Below are positions 11,828 to 20,147 of a stretch of 64,000 nt of DNA, one piece after another. The notes under the pieces were generated by a model that had not been told where the DNA came from, did no database searches, and saw only the letters and a program-made list of their open reading frames with translations. The stretch is from assembly GCA_018241965.1 (NCBI GenBank), contig JAFECS010000038.1, forward strand, positions 1-64,000, read 5' to 3'. Within the stretch, counting starts at the first letter, position 1; every line of letters begins with the position of its first letter. The DNA is from Pseudomonadota bacterium. Its GTDB lineage: Bacteria > Pseudomonadota > Gammaproteobacteria > Berkiellales > Berkiellaceae. The position numbers were made by a program, and so were the translations under genes.

Positions 11828-12034
11828 ATGTCTGACAGAAACGTTCTTGATTTTCGAGCACAAGCTGAGCAAATGATGCGGATTATTGAAACCCGCCTTC
11901 AGGTTGGCCAACGCGACTCAGCGCTACAATTTCTGATCCTTAAATTCAAAGCGCTATATGAACAGGGCGTTTCCAGTGGAAGGATCTACGAGAATCAGGG
12001 TATATTCCCGTATACACCATTCTCAGAAGACTAA
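11828..12034 (+). CDS. small orphan protein, 68 aa
   Basis: The ATG at 11828 follows a GGAGAG sequence and a candidate promoter with a TATACT -10. The product is a compact, probably helical protein (FRAQAEQMMRIIETRLQVGQ) with no membrane segment. It is the first of four consecutive small plus-strand orphan genes (11828-13416). Their spacing of 90-240 bases suggests separate transcription units rather than an operon. No family was recognised. Confidence 0.6.
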   Translation: MSDRNVLDFRAQAEQMMRIIETRLQVGQRDSALQFLILKFKALYEQGVSSGRIYENQGIFPYTPFSED

Positions 12035-12196
12035 CTCAAACCGTTCGAAATTCCTCTTTAATAATATATTTAACACCCCTTATTTCATTGCAACTCATTG
12101 AAATTCAATATTTTTTACCAGATCAAGTATTTTTGGTTATCAAACCAAGTTATGTCATACTTATCTTATAGGTGCTTAGGATTTTTGGAGTCCCAA

Positions 12197-12490
12197 ATGT
12201 CTGGCGAACGTGACCCTCATAAACCCAATGAGTCTACTGTAAGTCCGATTCTTATGAGTAGGCAGCAAATAGAAGAGGACAGGAAATTTATACAGGAGCT
12301 GCTCTCTCAGGACTTATCTAAAATAAGTGATAAAGTCTGGCAAGAAGTCTTTGCGCCTGAATTAATTGATGAACTTAAAAAAATCGCAGCGGCAGATCCC
12401 TTACGTCTAGACCTTTTAGAAGTTGCGAAGAAAAATGCAAAAAAAGCGCAAGAACTGGAAAAGACACGTTCTTTAAAGGGCAAAAAGTAA
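12197..12490 (+). CDS. small charged orphan protein, 97 aa
   Basis: I start at the ATG at 12197 (MSGERDPHKPNES) because GGAG lies seven bases upstream. The frame extends back to 12098, but that region reads as AT-rich non-coding sequence. The protein is hydrophilic, with a helical middle (QQIEEDRKFIQELLSQ) and a very basic C-terminus (KKNAKKAQELEKTRSLKGKK). No domain was recognised. Confidence 0.6.
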   Translation: MSGERDPHKPNESTVSPILMSRQQIEEDRKFIQELLSQDLSKISDKVWQEVFAPELIDELKKIAAADPLRLDLLEVAKKNAKKAQELEKTRSLKGKK

Positions 12491-12502
12491 AATTTCTCTT
12501 TG

Positions 12503-12520
12503 ACGTCTCTATTGAGACGT
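12503..12520. promoter_or_regulatory. perfect 7-bp inverted repeat upstream of the 12578 gene
   Basis: ACGTCTC-TATT-GAGACGT lies 57 bases before the ATG at 12578 and 13 bases after the preceding stop. It lacks a T-tract, so an operator is more likely than a terminator. Confidence 0.3.
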
Positions 12521-12577
12521 AACATAATGGAGCACCTTTCGAGTAGTTGGGTAGTACGAAGTAGTAGGTAGGTAGTT

Positions 12578-12889
12578 ATGTCAACTTTTCTTCCCGGATT
12601 TAACAATCAACAAAATCATGGTAAAGAACAAGTGAAATCAGCACAAACGGCACGAAATAATTCGGATGCTATATTTGATATGGCTGCCAAAAGCGATCCT
12701 GCTAATGATCAAGCTCTCATTGCTCAATTAAAAGCCTCACAAACAACCCCCAATAAATTTACTTTCTCCGAAGGCAACCCAAAGATTGAATCACTTCAAA
12801 ATGCCGAAGCAAGATGCAATCAAGCTGAGAAAAATCCTCAAGTTGAAGCACAAGAAACCAAGAAACCATCTAGTAAACCTGGCAGTTAA
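12578..12889 (+). CDS. Gln/Asn/Lys-rich orphan protein, 103 aa
   Basis: The ATG at 12578 follows a run of AGGTAGGT that can serve as a ribosome binding site. The product is hydrophilic and probably disordered (MSTFLPGFNNQQNHGKEQ...), rich in Gln, Asn, Ala, Lys and Pro, and ends with KKPSSKPGS. No signal peptide, membrane segment or family was recognised. The Ser/Lys/Pro-rich tail would be compatible with a secreted protein, but nothing proves it. Confidence 0.55.
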   Translation: MSTFLPGFNNQQNHGKEQVKSAQTARNNSDAIFDMAAKSDPANDQALIAQLKASQTTPNKFTFSEGNPKIESLQNAEARCNQAEKNPQVEAQETKKPSSKPGS

Positions 12890-13131
12890 TCTTTCGCTTC
12901 CCCCTTTACAAAATTTTGTAAGTCATTATCCTAGTCACAAATAATTAGAACCCTGTCTTAGATATAAGGTAGTTACACGCTTTTAATCTAAGCAAACCTA
13001 CCAGTTATCGGGCAAACACTAGCGTTAATATGCTTTTTGTGAGAAATTTTTGCTTCAACACACTTTACATACCAACTAAATGTGTTAACATACTAAAAAT
13101 TAAGAAGTTGGATGGTTGATTAGGAATAACT
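12890..13131. other. 242-base intergenic region without gene
   Basis: AT-rich sequence between two small plus-strand genes. No ORF, tRNA or terminator was seen; it presumably contains the promoter of the gene at 13132. Confidence 0.5.
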
Positions 13132-13416
13132 ATGGCTACATTATTTACACCAGGCGCCCCAGGAACGGAGCGTAGTTCACTTGGGTCAAAGGATAGGCCA
13201 AAAGCAGATATTCCAGATGCATTACCATTGCCCGTTGCAACGCAATGTGCAAGTTATACTATTGCTGATGCCGTAATTCGTCTCGATAGAATGGCATTAC
13301 CTAAAGAAGCTCGCTTTGAGATCGATAGAATTGTTCATGCAGTTAATCGTATTCAAGGTGCTGAGTTATCTTTAAACTCAAAAGTTAAACATTCCGCAAA
13401 AAGCACGCTGAGATAA
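13132..13416 (+). CDS. small orphan protein, 94 aa
   Basis: An AGGAAT lies seven bases before the ATG. The first ~35 residues are Gly/Pro/Ser-rich and likely flexible. The rest contains helical segments (YTIADAVIRLDRMALPKEAR, IVHAVNRIQGAELSL) and a basic end. It is convergent with the bacteriocin-like gene at 13546, and a paired REP element lies between the two stops. No family was recognised. Confidence 0.6.
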   Translation: MATLFTPGAPGTERSSLGSKDRPKADIPDALPLPVATQCASYTIADAVIRLDRMALPKEARFEIDRIVHAVNRIQGAELSLNSKVKHSAKSTLR

Positions 13417-13421
13417 TTTTA

Positions 13422-13523
13422 GTAGGGGCGCATCCTGTATGCGCCCATCAAATCTTAATTTAATTTCATCCTAGGGATATTGAAGATGTGCTCAATATGG
13501 GCGCATACAGGATGCGCCCCTAC
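13422..13523. repeat. paired inverted REP element, family A copy 1
   Basis: Two 27-bp arms (13422-13448 and 13497-13523) are exact reverse complements. Each arm is itself GTAG plus a hairpin with stem GGGCGCAT, loop CCTGT and stem ATGCGCCC. The 48-bp middle starts CAAATCTTA and ends with CTCAAT. Located between two convergent stops, a usual place for REP elements. Related copies are at 34474-34604 and 42701-42762. Confidence 0.85.
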
Positions 13524-13545
13524 GATGAGAATAAATTCAAATTAT

Positions 13546-13791
13546 TTATTTTGCAGTAGCGGTATTTAACGATTTATAGACATCGTACCCAATCCAACCA
13601 ACTACTATCCCCATACCTAGGCCAACACCCCATCCACCGAGGAAGCCACCTACAACAGAACCTGTGCACAGACACAAGATACTGAGAGTTTGTTCTGGCG
13701 CTGTGATCCCATTTTGAGCTAATGCTTGCACATCCGTCAAAATATTGCCACCTGATACACATTGAACTTCATTGATCAGCAAATCACGCAT
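13546..13791 (-). CDS. microcin V-like (class II bacteriocin) precursor with double-glycine leader
   Basis: The 81-residue product starts MRDLLINEVQCVSGG, which matches the double-glycine leader pattern of class II bacteriocins (microcin V begins MRTLTLNELDSVSGG). Cleavage after residue 15 would release a 66-residue peptide. That peptide has a Gly-rich hydrophobic segment with repeated GxxxG spacing (GGFLGGWGVGLGMG, IVVGWIG) and a Cys-Leu-Cys pair at about 40-42. A strong GGAGG lies four bases upstream of the ATG, 43 bases after tatD. No C39-peptidase ABC exporter or immunity gene was identified in the window, so export would depend on genes elsewhere. Function as a toxin is inferred from the leader and composition. 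Confidence 0.7.
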   Translation of the reverse strand: MRDLLINEVQCVSGGNILTDVQALAQNGITAPEQTLSILCLCTGSVVGGFLGGWGVGLGMGIVVGWIGYDVYKSLNTATAK

Positions 13792-13833
13792 AATACCTCC
13801 ATGACTACGTTTTTAAATTGCGCAAAAGGTAAT

Positions 13834-14610
13834 TTACACTGGTGGGCGAAATAGGGCAAAAAAGTTTTGTGTTGTAATTTCAGATATCTTGCTAAGTGGT
13901 TCATTTCGTAAGGTAGAAATAAATTCTGCCACATGACAAACATACCCGGGCAAGTTAGGTTTACCTCTGTGAGGAACAGGCGCTAAATAAGGACAATCTG
14001 TTTCAATTAGCATTCTTTCTAAAGGCATTTTTTGAGCAACTTCTTGTAATGCGGTTGCATTTTTAAAAGTAACAATCCCTGAAAAAGAAATATAAAAATT
14101 AAGATCCATGGCACGCTTTGCCATCTCCCAATCTTCAGTGAAACAATGCATTACTCCGCCAATATCTTTGGCATTTTCACTTTGCAGTATTGAAAGGGTA
14201 TCTTCTTTGGCTTGTCGACTATGAATAATGAGCGGTTTTTTAACTGATTTTGCACATGCAATATGATGTTTAAAGCGCGTTTGTTGCCATTGAATATTTC
14301 CTTCCTGGCGGTAATAATCCAGCCCCGTTTCACCAATGGCTATCACACGAGGATGGTTTGCGTTTGCTTGCAACGTAGTAATATCAAGCTCCTCGCCAGG
14401 GTTTTCATTAGGATGCAAACCCGTTGAAATGAACACATTTTCATACTGCTTGGCAATATCCACTAAATCAGGATGATCAGCTAATGTTACCGCCACGCTT
14501 AAAAAATACCCCACGCCATTTTCTTTTGCGTGGAGAAGCACATTTTCTAACTTGCCATCAAAAGTGGAAAGATCGAGCATATTTAAATGACAATGAGAAT
14601 CAACGAGCAT
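13834..14610 (-). CDS. tatD: TatD-family metal-dependent DNase
   Basis: The 258-residue TIM-barrel hydrolase has the family's metal ligands. These are HCH in DSHCHLNML at the start, the Glu in GETGLDYYR, the His in IIHSRQA, a His in MHCFTED and the Asp in ETDCPYLAPVPHRG. TatD enzymes act as 3'-5' exonucleases on DNA and are linked to repair of oxidative damage. The gene closes the tmk-holB-pilZ-tatD run, a usual gammaproteobacterial arrangement, with eight bases between pilZ and tatD. Confidence 0.94.
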   Translation of the reverse strand: MLVDSHCHLNMLDLSTFDGKLENVLLHAKENGVGYFLSVAVTLADHPDLVDIAKQYENVFISTGLHPNENPGEELDITTLQANANHPRVIAIGETGLDYYRQEGNIQWQQTRFKHHIACAKSVKKPLIIHSRQAKEDTLSILQSENAKDIGGVMHCFTEDWEMAKRAMDLNFYISFSGIVTFKNATALQEVAQKMPLERMLIETDCPYLAPVPHRGKPNLPGYVCHVAEFISTLRNEPLSKISEITTQNFFALFRPPV

Positions 14611-14618
14611 GATTTTAG

Positions 14619-14999
14619 TTACATCGTATGTGTGGGTCTGTCTGATTTTAAAGCACCAGCTAAGTAAGTTTCAATTTTATTTCTAATTTTAATCCCTTCT
14701 TCACCCTGAAATTGCACCCCTATTCCTGCGGCTCTGTTTCCTTGTGCGCCGCTGGGGGTGATCCAAATGACTTTTCCTTGCCCTGGCATTTTCTCAGTTT
14801 CTTCCATTAAATTTAACAATAAAAATACTTCTTCACCTAGTTTATAAGGTTTGCTCGTTGGAATAAATAAACCACCATTTTTAACAAAAGGCATGTAGGT
14901 GGCATACAACACCGCTTTATCACGAATTGTCAGCGATAATATGCCTGGTCTTGGTGTTGCAACCTGATTATTTAAATTATCGCTATGTTCGAGACTCAT
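14619..14999 (-). CDS. pilZ: PilZ-domain protein
   Basis: This 126-residue single-domain protein sits between holB and tatD, the position of PilZ in Pseudomonas, where it is required for type IV pilus biogenesis. Recognisable PilZ features are the beta strands around GGLFIPTSKPYKLGEEVFLLL and the WITPSG and GVQFQGEEG strands. The classic c-di-GMP ligands RxxxR and DxSxxG are not evident, as in the founding PilZ protein, so it probably does not bind c-di-GMP. It overlaps holB by 17 bases. Confidence 0.88.
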   Translation of the reverse strand: MSLEHSDNLNNQVATPRPGILSLTIRDKAVLYATYMPFVKNGGLFIPTSKPYKLGEEVFLLLNLMEETEKMPGQGKVIWITPSGAQGNRAAGIGVQFQGEEGIKIRNKIETYLAGALKSDRPTHTM

Positions 15000-15993
15000 G
15001 TTTTATTCCTTGCTGGCATAACAGTTGCCACTGACAAAATAAGGATTCAAACAGCAATGATTTATTCACTCCAGGTAGCGCTAATGATTTTATTGACTCA
15101 TTCACGTTATCAATAAATTCAACAATTCGTGGCGTGGGGATACACATTTTCAATTTTGCGATTTGTTGACTTTGATCGTCGTTGTATAAATACCCAGGCT
15201 CACCTTTTAGCACAACCTTCAATAAATCAGCCAAAAAGTAATACATTAAGTATAGTGCAGCCAAAGGCTTTGACAGAATAAATTCCTGGATCTGTGCACT
15301 GTCAAAAGCAGCAACATTCCCAGTTAATAATGCGCTAATCATCGCTTCATATTCATTTAAATTTGCTGCCAGTAACGCTCTGGCCTGAAGTGGTGCCCCC
15401 GTAGCAAAATAGAGGCTCATGTTAATTTGCGATATTGCCACTTGAGGATGCTGTTGCACTAGCCACGCAAGCGCAACTTGTGACGCAGGAATGGGAATAT
15501 TGATAATAAAACAGCGACTTTTTAAGGTAGGCAAAATGGTGCCTTTATTGGCAACTAAAAGCAGCACTGTTTTATCTTGCGGTTCCTCTACCATTTTTAA
15601 TAAAGCATTTGCTTGGGCTGTTTGTAGCTTATCTACCCCAAATAAACAGACCACTTTCTTGCCATTTTGATGAGGCGTTTCTTCGATAAAGGATTTAAGT
15701 TCACGAATATCATCAATGCTAATGGGGTCTTGTTCACCATAACGACGACTATCCGGATGAAGCCCTTGTTGTTGTAAGTAACACGAACGGCATTCCCCAC
15801 AAGCACTCTGTAAGGTGGGTTGTTGGCACAACAGTAATGCTTCAAAAGCTTGCACTAATGTCTTTTTGCCAATCCCTTGCGAGCCGATAAATAAAAAAGC
15901 ATGCGGTAATTTCTGTGACTCGGTTAACTGTACTAACCGTTGCCAATGAAGAGAAAGCCAAGGATAATCCACAACATTCATTTTATCACTCAA
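14983..15993 (-). CDS. holB: DNA polymerase III subunit delta'
   Basis: HolB is part of the clamp loader that places the beta clamp on primed DNA. The 336-residue product has a P-loop-like GSQGIGKKTLVQ and the four-cysteine zinc module (CGECRSCYLQQQGLHPD, with a preceding Cys). It also has the sensor region ANALLKMVEEPQ and LLLVANKGTILPTLKSRC, with the SRC motif of the family. It overlaps tmk by 8 bases and pilZ by 17, indicating translational coupling. Confidence 0.94.
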   Translation of the reverse strand: MSDKMNVVDYPWLSLHWQRLVQLTESQKLPHAFLFIGSQGIGKKTLVQAFEALLLCQQPTLQSACGECRSCYLQQQGLHPDSRRYGEQDPISIDDIRELKSFIEETPHQNGKKVVCLFGVDKLQTAQANALLKMVEEPQDKTVLLLVANKGTILPTLKSRCFIINIPIPASQVALAWLVQQHPQVAISQINMSLYFATGAPLQARALLAANLNEYEAMISALLTGNVAAFDSAQIQEFILSKPLAALYLMYYFLADLLKVVLKGEPGYLYNDDQSQQIAKLKMCIPTPRIVEFIDNVNESIKSLALPGVNKSLLFESLFCQWQLLCQQGIKHESRT

Positions 15994-16621
15994 TAATTTC
16001 TTTCATGATATCACTAATCACTTTTTGGACATCCTCTAAAGATTGGGAAGCATCCACAACGCGATAACGTTCCGGGTGGCGTTTAGCCATAACTAAATAT
16101 TGATTGCGGATCCGTTCAAAAAAGCCTTTCTTTTCTCTTTCAATTCTATCTAAATCGCGTAACTTAAGGATCCTTTCAAAGGCAAGATCAACAGGCGCAT
16201 CCAATAAAATGGTCCAATCGGGTTTAAAGTCGCCTAAGGTCCAACGATATAGATCGTCAATCTTTTCAATGGCAACACCGCGACCTGCGCCTTGGTAGGC
16301 ATACGTGGCATCGGTAAATCTATCACACACCACCCATTGACCTTTATCTAAAGCGGGTTTAATGACATTTTCCACATGCTGTAATCTGCCGGCATAAAGT
16401 AAGAGCAATTCGGTTTCGCCATACATTTGTTCGTCAAAATCAGACAAAATAATGCCGCGAATAGCTTCGGCTACTGGCGTGCCACCGGGTTCTCTGGTGA
16501 CAATCACTTGGTAGCCAGCATTTTGAACATATTTGGCAATAAAATTAACATTACTTGTTTTACCAACGCCTTCAATACCTTCTATGGTAATCAGTTTGCC
16601 TTTTGTTCCCTTTTTATTCAT
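15986..16621 (-). CDS. tmk: thymidylate kinase
   Basis: This enzyme phosphorylates dTMP to dTDP. The 211-residue protein has P-loop EGIEGVGKTSN at the N-terminus, the substrate motif REPGGTPVAEAIR, the DRF in VCDRFTDATYAYQGAGRG, and a LID region with RDLDRIEREKKGFFERIR. The arginines in the LID place it with the bacterial class II enzymes. It overlaps mltG by 4 bases and holB by 8. Confidence 0.96.
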   Translation of the reverse strand: MNKKGTKGKLITIEGIEGVGKTSNVNFIAKYVQNAGYQVIVTREPGGTPVAEAIRGIILSDFDEQMYGETELLLLYAGRLQHVENVIKPALDKGQWVVCDRFTDATYAYQGAGRGVAIEKIDDLYRWTLGDFKPDWTILLDAPVDLAFERILKLRDLDRIEREKKGFFERIRNQYLVMAKRHPERYRVVDASQSLEDVQKVISDIMKEIIE

Positions 16622-17673
16622 TTTACACCTTCAAGATTAATGCCCACACCAAAACGGTAAAGTGCAGGAAGTTGATATTGCCTAACCGCTTCGTTGTGTG
16701 CTTTTAAATCACTTGAAAAAACATGCGAGCCATCGCCTTTGGCTACAAAATACAAAGCCTCACTTTTATCTGGATGCATTGCGGCAATAATAGATTTTAA
16801 AGAAGGACATGCAATCGGCGTGGGAGGAAGCCCTTTATGTACATAGGTGTTGTAGGGAGTATCTTTTCTTAACTGCTCACGCGTTAGCTTACCTGTATAC
16901 TCATCTTGCACACCATAAACCACTGTGGGATCTGCTTGCAGCAACATGTTTTTTTGTAAACGCCGTTGAAAGACCCCTGAAATTAAACTGCGCTCATTAT
17001 CCTGTGCTGCCTCTTTTTCAACAATAGAGGCTAAAATTAATGCTTCATACGGTGAATTCACTACCACCTCAGGCGATCGCATCTGCCAAGCCAAGTGTAA
17101 TTTTTTATGCATCAGTTCATGTGCTCTGACTAATAAATTCAAGTCTGTCATATTAGCAGTGTAAAAATAAGTTTCTGGAAAAAACTTACCTTCTGGCGAT
17201 CCATTTTCTCCAAGTAGCTTCATTATTTCTTCAGGAGTTTGATTCGTTAAAGTATTTCTTACTTTTGGTAAGGCTTGTATTGCCTGCATGACTTCTTTAA
17301 AAGTCGCGCCCTCTTTGAGAGTAAAGGGGTATTGGATTACTTCCCCTTTAATGAGTTTGTGCATTAATTGCATAGGCGTGATAGCTAAAGGGATAAGGTA
17401 CTCACCTGCTTTAAGTGATTTCTCATGACCTTTATATTGAATATACCAACCTAATAGTACCCTTTGGCGCTCATTGATAACGCCTTGACGCTTTAATTGG
17501 TAAAGCATACGCAAAGCACCAGTGCCTGGTGCTAACTCATAAGTGATAGCATCAGACGATTGTGATAGCGGTGCTTTTATAAATTGGGAAAATTGATAGA
17601 AGCAGGCAAATACGAAAGATATTATCACTAGCGTGATTACCGCTAGTGATATAACCAGACGCTTTGACAACAA
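16618..17673 (-). CDS. mltG: endolytic murein transglycosylase MltG
   Basis: MltG cleaves nascent peptidoglycan strands in the inner membrane and so sets glycan length. The 351-residue product has one N-terminal transmembrane helix (about residues 7-29), a LysM-like subdomain around residues 50-125 and the YceG catalytic domain. The catalytic Glu is in LASIVEKEAA, and the conserved LQADPTVVYG and GLPPTPIACPS motifs follow. It lies 2 bases after fabF and overlaps tmk, so fabF-mltG-tmk-holB-pilZ-tatD read as one unit. Confidence 0.95.
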   Translation of the reverse strand: MLSKRLVISLAVITLVIISFVFACFYQFSQFIKAPLSQSSDAITYELAPGTGALRMLYQLKRQGVINERQRVLLGWYIQYKGHEKSLKAGEYLIPLAITPMQLMHKLIKGEVIQYPFTLKEGATFKEVMQAIQALPKVRNTLTNQTPEEIMKLLGENGSPEGKFFPETYFYTANMTDLNLLVRAHELMHKKLHLAWQMRSPEVVVNSPYEALILASIVEKEAAQDNERSLISGVFQRRLQKNMLLQADPTVVYGVQDEYTGKLTREQLRKDTPYNTYVHKGLPPTPIACPSLKSIIAAMHPDKSEALYFVAKGDGSHVFSSDLKAHNEAVRQYQLPALYRFGVGINLEGVK

Positions 17674-17675
17674 GA

Positions 17676-18926
17676 CTAAATCCGTTTAAACACCAGCGCT
17701 GCGTTAGTGCCCCCAAAGCCAAATGAATTTGAAATGCAAACATCCATTTTCATTTCACGTGCTACGTTTGGAACAAAGTCTAAATCGCAATCTTCACTGG
17801 TTTGCTCAAGGTTGATGGTGGGTGGAGCTATTTGATCGCGAAGCGCAAGCACACTAAACATGGACTCTATCGCGCCAGCGGCACCAAGCAAATGTCCTGT
17901 CATCGATTTGGTAGAACTTACTGCAATTTTTTTGGCGTGTGCGCCTAAAGCAGCTTTGATGGCCAAACATTCACCTACATCACCCACTGGGGTGGAGGTA
18001 CCATGGGCATTTACATAATCCACTGCTTCTGGGGATAGCTTGGCATCGTTTAGAGCCGCTATCATGGCAGCCGCTTCACCGATACCACCTTCTGAATAAC
18101 TGGTGATGTGATAAGCTGAGGCACTCATGCCAAAGCCAATAATTTCTGCATAAATTTTAGCGCCGCGTTTTTTAGCGTTTTCGTATTCTTCCAACACTAA
18201 AACACTTGCGCCATCGCCTAAAACAAATCCATCTCTTTGTACATCCCAAGGGCGACTTGCTTGTTCTGGGGCTTCATTACGTGTGGAAAGTGCACGGGAT
18301 GCGGCAAACCCGCCTAATCCCAGCGGTGTACTGGCCTTTTCTGCACCACCAGCAACCATAATGTCGGCATCGCCATATGCTATACAGCGCGCGGCCATAC
18401 CGATGCTATGTGCGCCAGTAGTACAAGCCGTGGCGAAAGCCAGGTTAGGACCTTTATAACCATACATAATTGAAAAATAGCCTGCGCTCATATTAATAAT
18501 GGCGCCTGGGATGAAAAAGGGAGAAATACGTCTGGGACCTGAGTCACGGAATTCATCATGGTTTTTTTCAATAAAACCTAATCCACCAATCCCTGAACCG
18601 ATGGAAACCCCAATGCGAGAAGCATTTTCCGGATGAGGTTTTAAACCAGCATCATTGACAGCTTGCACAGCCGCAGCAATACCATATTGGACAAAAAAGT
18701 CCATTTTGCGTGCTTCTTTAGGGGAAATGCCATAAAGCTGGGGATCAAAATCACGCACCAAACCACCGATTTTGGCACTAAAATTCGTCACATCAAATGT
18801 GTCGATTAGTCGGATGCCGCTTTTGCCAGCTAGAATATTTCTCCAGCTGGTTTCAACATCATTTCCTACAGGGGAAATAACACCCAAACCAGTGACAACA
18901 ACACGACGTTGCTGTTGGCCGCTCAT
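17676..18926 (-). CDS. fabF: beta-ketoacyl-ACP synthase II
   Basis: FabF elongates acyl-ACP by condensation with malonyl-ACP. The Cys-His-His triad is present: Cys in [11 protein letters not shown], His in [10 protein letters not shown] and His in [10 protein letters not shown]. The C-terminal [13 protein letters not shown] is the family signature. I use the ATG at 18926 ([13 protein letters not shown]), which has TAGGAG seven bases upstream; the frame extends 12 codons further without a site. A terminator-like hairpin separates it from acpP. Confidence 0.96.
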   Translation of the reverse strand: MSGQQQRRVVVTGLGVISPVGNDVETSWRNILAGKSGIRLIDTFDVTNFSAKIGGLVRDFDPQLYGISPKEARKMDFFVQYGIAAAVQAVNDAGLKPHPENASRIGVSIGSGIGGLGFIEKNHDEFRDSGPRRISPFFIPGAIINMSAGYFSIMYGYKGPNLAFATACTTGAHSIGMAARCIAYGDADIMVAGGAEKASTPLGLGGFAASRALSTRNEAPEQASRPWDVQRDGFVLGDGASVLVLEEYENAKKRGAKIYAEIIGFGMSASAYHITSYSEGGIGEAAAMIAALNDAKLSPEAVDYVNAHGTSTPVGDVGECLAIKAALGAHAKKIAVSSTKSMTGHLLGAAGAIESMFSVLALRDQIAPPTINLEQTSEDCDLDFVPNVAREMKMDVCISNSFGFGGTNAALVFKRI

Positions 18927-18950
18927 AATAAAACTCCTACCACGTAAAAC

Positions 18951-18975
18951 AAACAGGGCCACAAGTGCCCTGTTT
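18951..18975 (-). terminator. hairpin between acpP and fabF, likely partial terminator
   Basis: On the minus strand a perfect 9-bp stem (AAACAGGGC / GCCCTGTTT) with a 7-base loop is followed by GTTTTACG. It lies after the acpP stop and ends 25 bases before the fabF start. A leaky terminator here would give more acpP than fabF message. Confidence 0.6.
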
Positions 18976-18982
18976 TAAAGAA

Positions 18983-19225
18983 CTACTTCTTCTTAGCGTG
19001 CTCTTCAACGTAGGCAATCGCTTCTCTTAAGGTAGTGATTTTTTCAGCTTCTTCATCAGGAATTTCTATTTCAAATTCTTCTTCTAAAGCCATCACCAGC
19101 TCGACGGTATCGAGTGAGTCTGCTCCAAGATCGTCAACAAATTTTGATTCGGGGTGAACCTTATCTCGTTCTAAACCGAGTTGTTCCACCACGATATCCG
19201 TTACTCGCTCCTCAATGCTGTTCAT
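18983..19225 (-). CDS. acpP: acyl carrier protein
   Basis: ACP carries growing acyl chains on a phosphopantetheine arm. The attachment serine is in the canonical [18 protein letters not shown], and the acidic composition is typical. I start at the ATG at 19225 ([11 protein letters not shown]). This gives 80 residues, close to the usual 78-80, and a TGAGGAAC site lies about nine bases upstream. An in-frame ATG at 19246 would add seven residues. It sits between fabG and fabF. Confidence 0.95.
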   Translation of the reverse strand: MNSIEERVTDIVVEQLGLERDKVHPESKFVDDLGADSLDTVELVMALEEEFEIEIPDEEAEKITTLREAIAYVEEHAKKK

Positions 19226-19373
19226 GACAACTTGTTCCTCAGCCATTTTATTGCTTACGCTCCACCAAATAAAGTTAAAAAACTAACATTAATGGTTTAA
19301 TACCTAGTTAGATTGAGCGCAAATGCTAGCAAAATATTCTCAACCACGCTACCATTCATCACCCAAAAATAGG

Positions 19374-20129
19374 TTAGACCATTAACATACCACCGTTCAC
19401 GTGTATCGTTTCTCCTGTAATATAGCGCGCTTGTTCTGAAGCTAAAAACGCAACGCTTGCTGCGATATCTTCAGGACGGCCCATTTGGCCCATCGGAATG
19501 CTATTGAGCAAAGCTTCCTTTTGTGCCTCTGGTAACACCCGGGTCATGTCTGTATCAATAAAACCAGGTGCCACTACATTAACAGTTATACCACGAGATG
19601 CAATTTCTTTTGCCAGCGCTTTAGAGAAACCAATTACCCCAGCTTTACTTGCGCAGTAATTCGCCTGACCTGGATTTCCGGTTATCCCCACAACTGAACT
19701 AATAGAAATAATTCTTCCCCACTTTGCCTTGAGCATACCGCGCAAACAGGCTTTCGAGATCCTAAACATGCCTGTTAAGTTAGTTTGCATCGTTGCTTCC
19801 CATTCTTCGTCTTTCATACGCATCACTAAATTGTCCCGCGTAATGCCGGCATTGTTGACCAAAATTAACGGCGCCCCCACATCTTCTTCGATTGCTTTAA
19901 GACAAGACAAAATCGAATCTGGATTGGCGATATCCAATATACGGCCATAACCTTTTAATTTATGTTGTTCTAAAAATTTAGAAATAGCTTGCGCACCATT
20001 TTCAGAGGTTGCTGTACCTACAACCGTAGCACCCATTTGTCCGAGCATTAAAGCAATTGCTTGGCCAATGCCACGACTTGCGCCGGTAACAAGGGCGACT
20101 TTTCCTTCTAGTGTAGATAATTGCCACAT
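19374..20129 (-). CDS. fabG: 3-oxoacyl-ACP reductase FabG
   Basis: FabG reduces 3-ketoacyl-ACP with NADPH. The 251-residue short-chain dehydrogenase has the cofactor motif TGASRGIGQAIA, NNAGITRDNL, the catalytic Ser in SISSVVG and the Tyr/Lys pair in YCASKAG. The protein ends with GETIHVNGGMLMV, typical of FabG. It follows fabD by 18 bases and is separated from acpP by about 150 bases. Confidence 0.96.
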   Translation of the reverse strand: MWQLSTLEGKVALVTGASRGIGQAIALMLGQMGATVVGTATSENGAQAISKFLEQHKLKGYGRILDIANPDSILSCLKAIEEDVGAPLILVNNAGITRDNLVMRMKDEEWEATMQTNLTGMFRISKACLRGMLKAKWGRIISISSVVGITGNPGQANYCASKAGVIGFSKALAKEIASRGITVNVVAPGFIDTDMTRVLPEAQKEALLNSIPMGQMGRPEDIAASVAFLASEQARYITGETIHVNGGMLMV

Positions 20130-20147
20130 AAAATTTTCCTTACCTCT

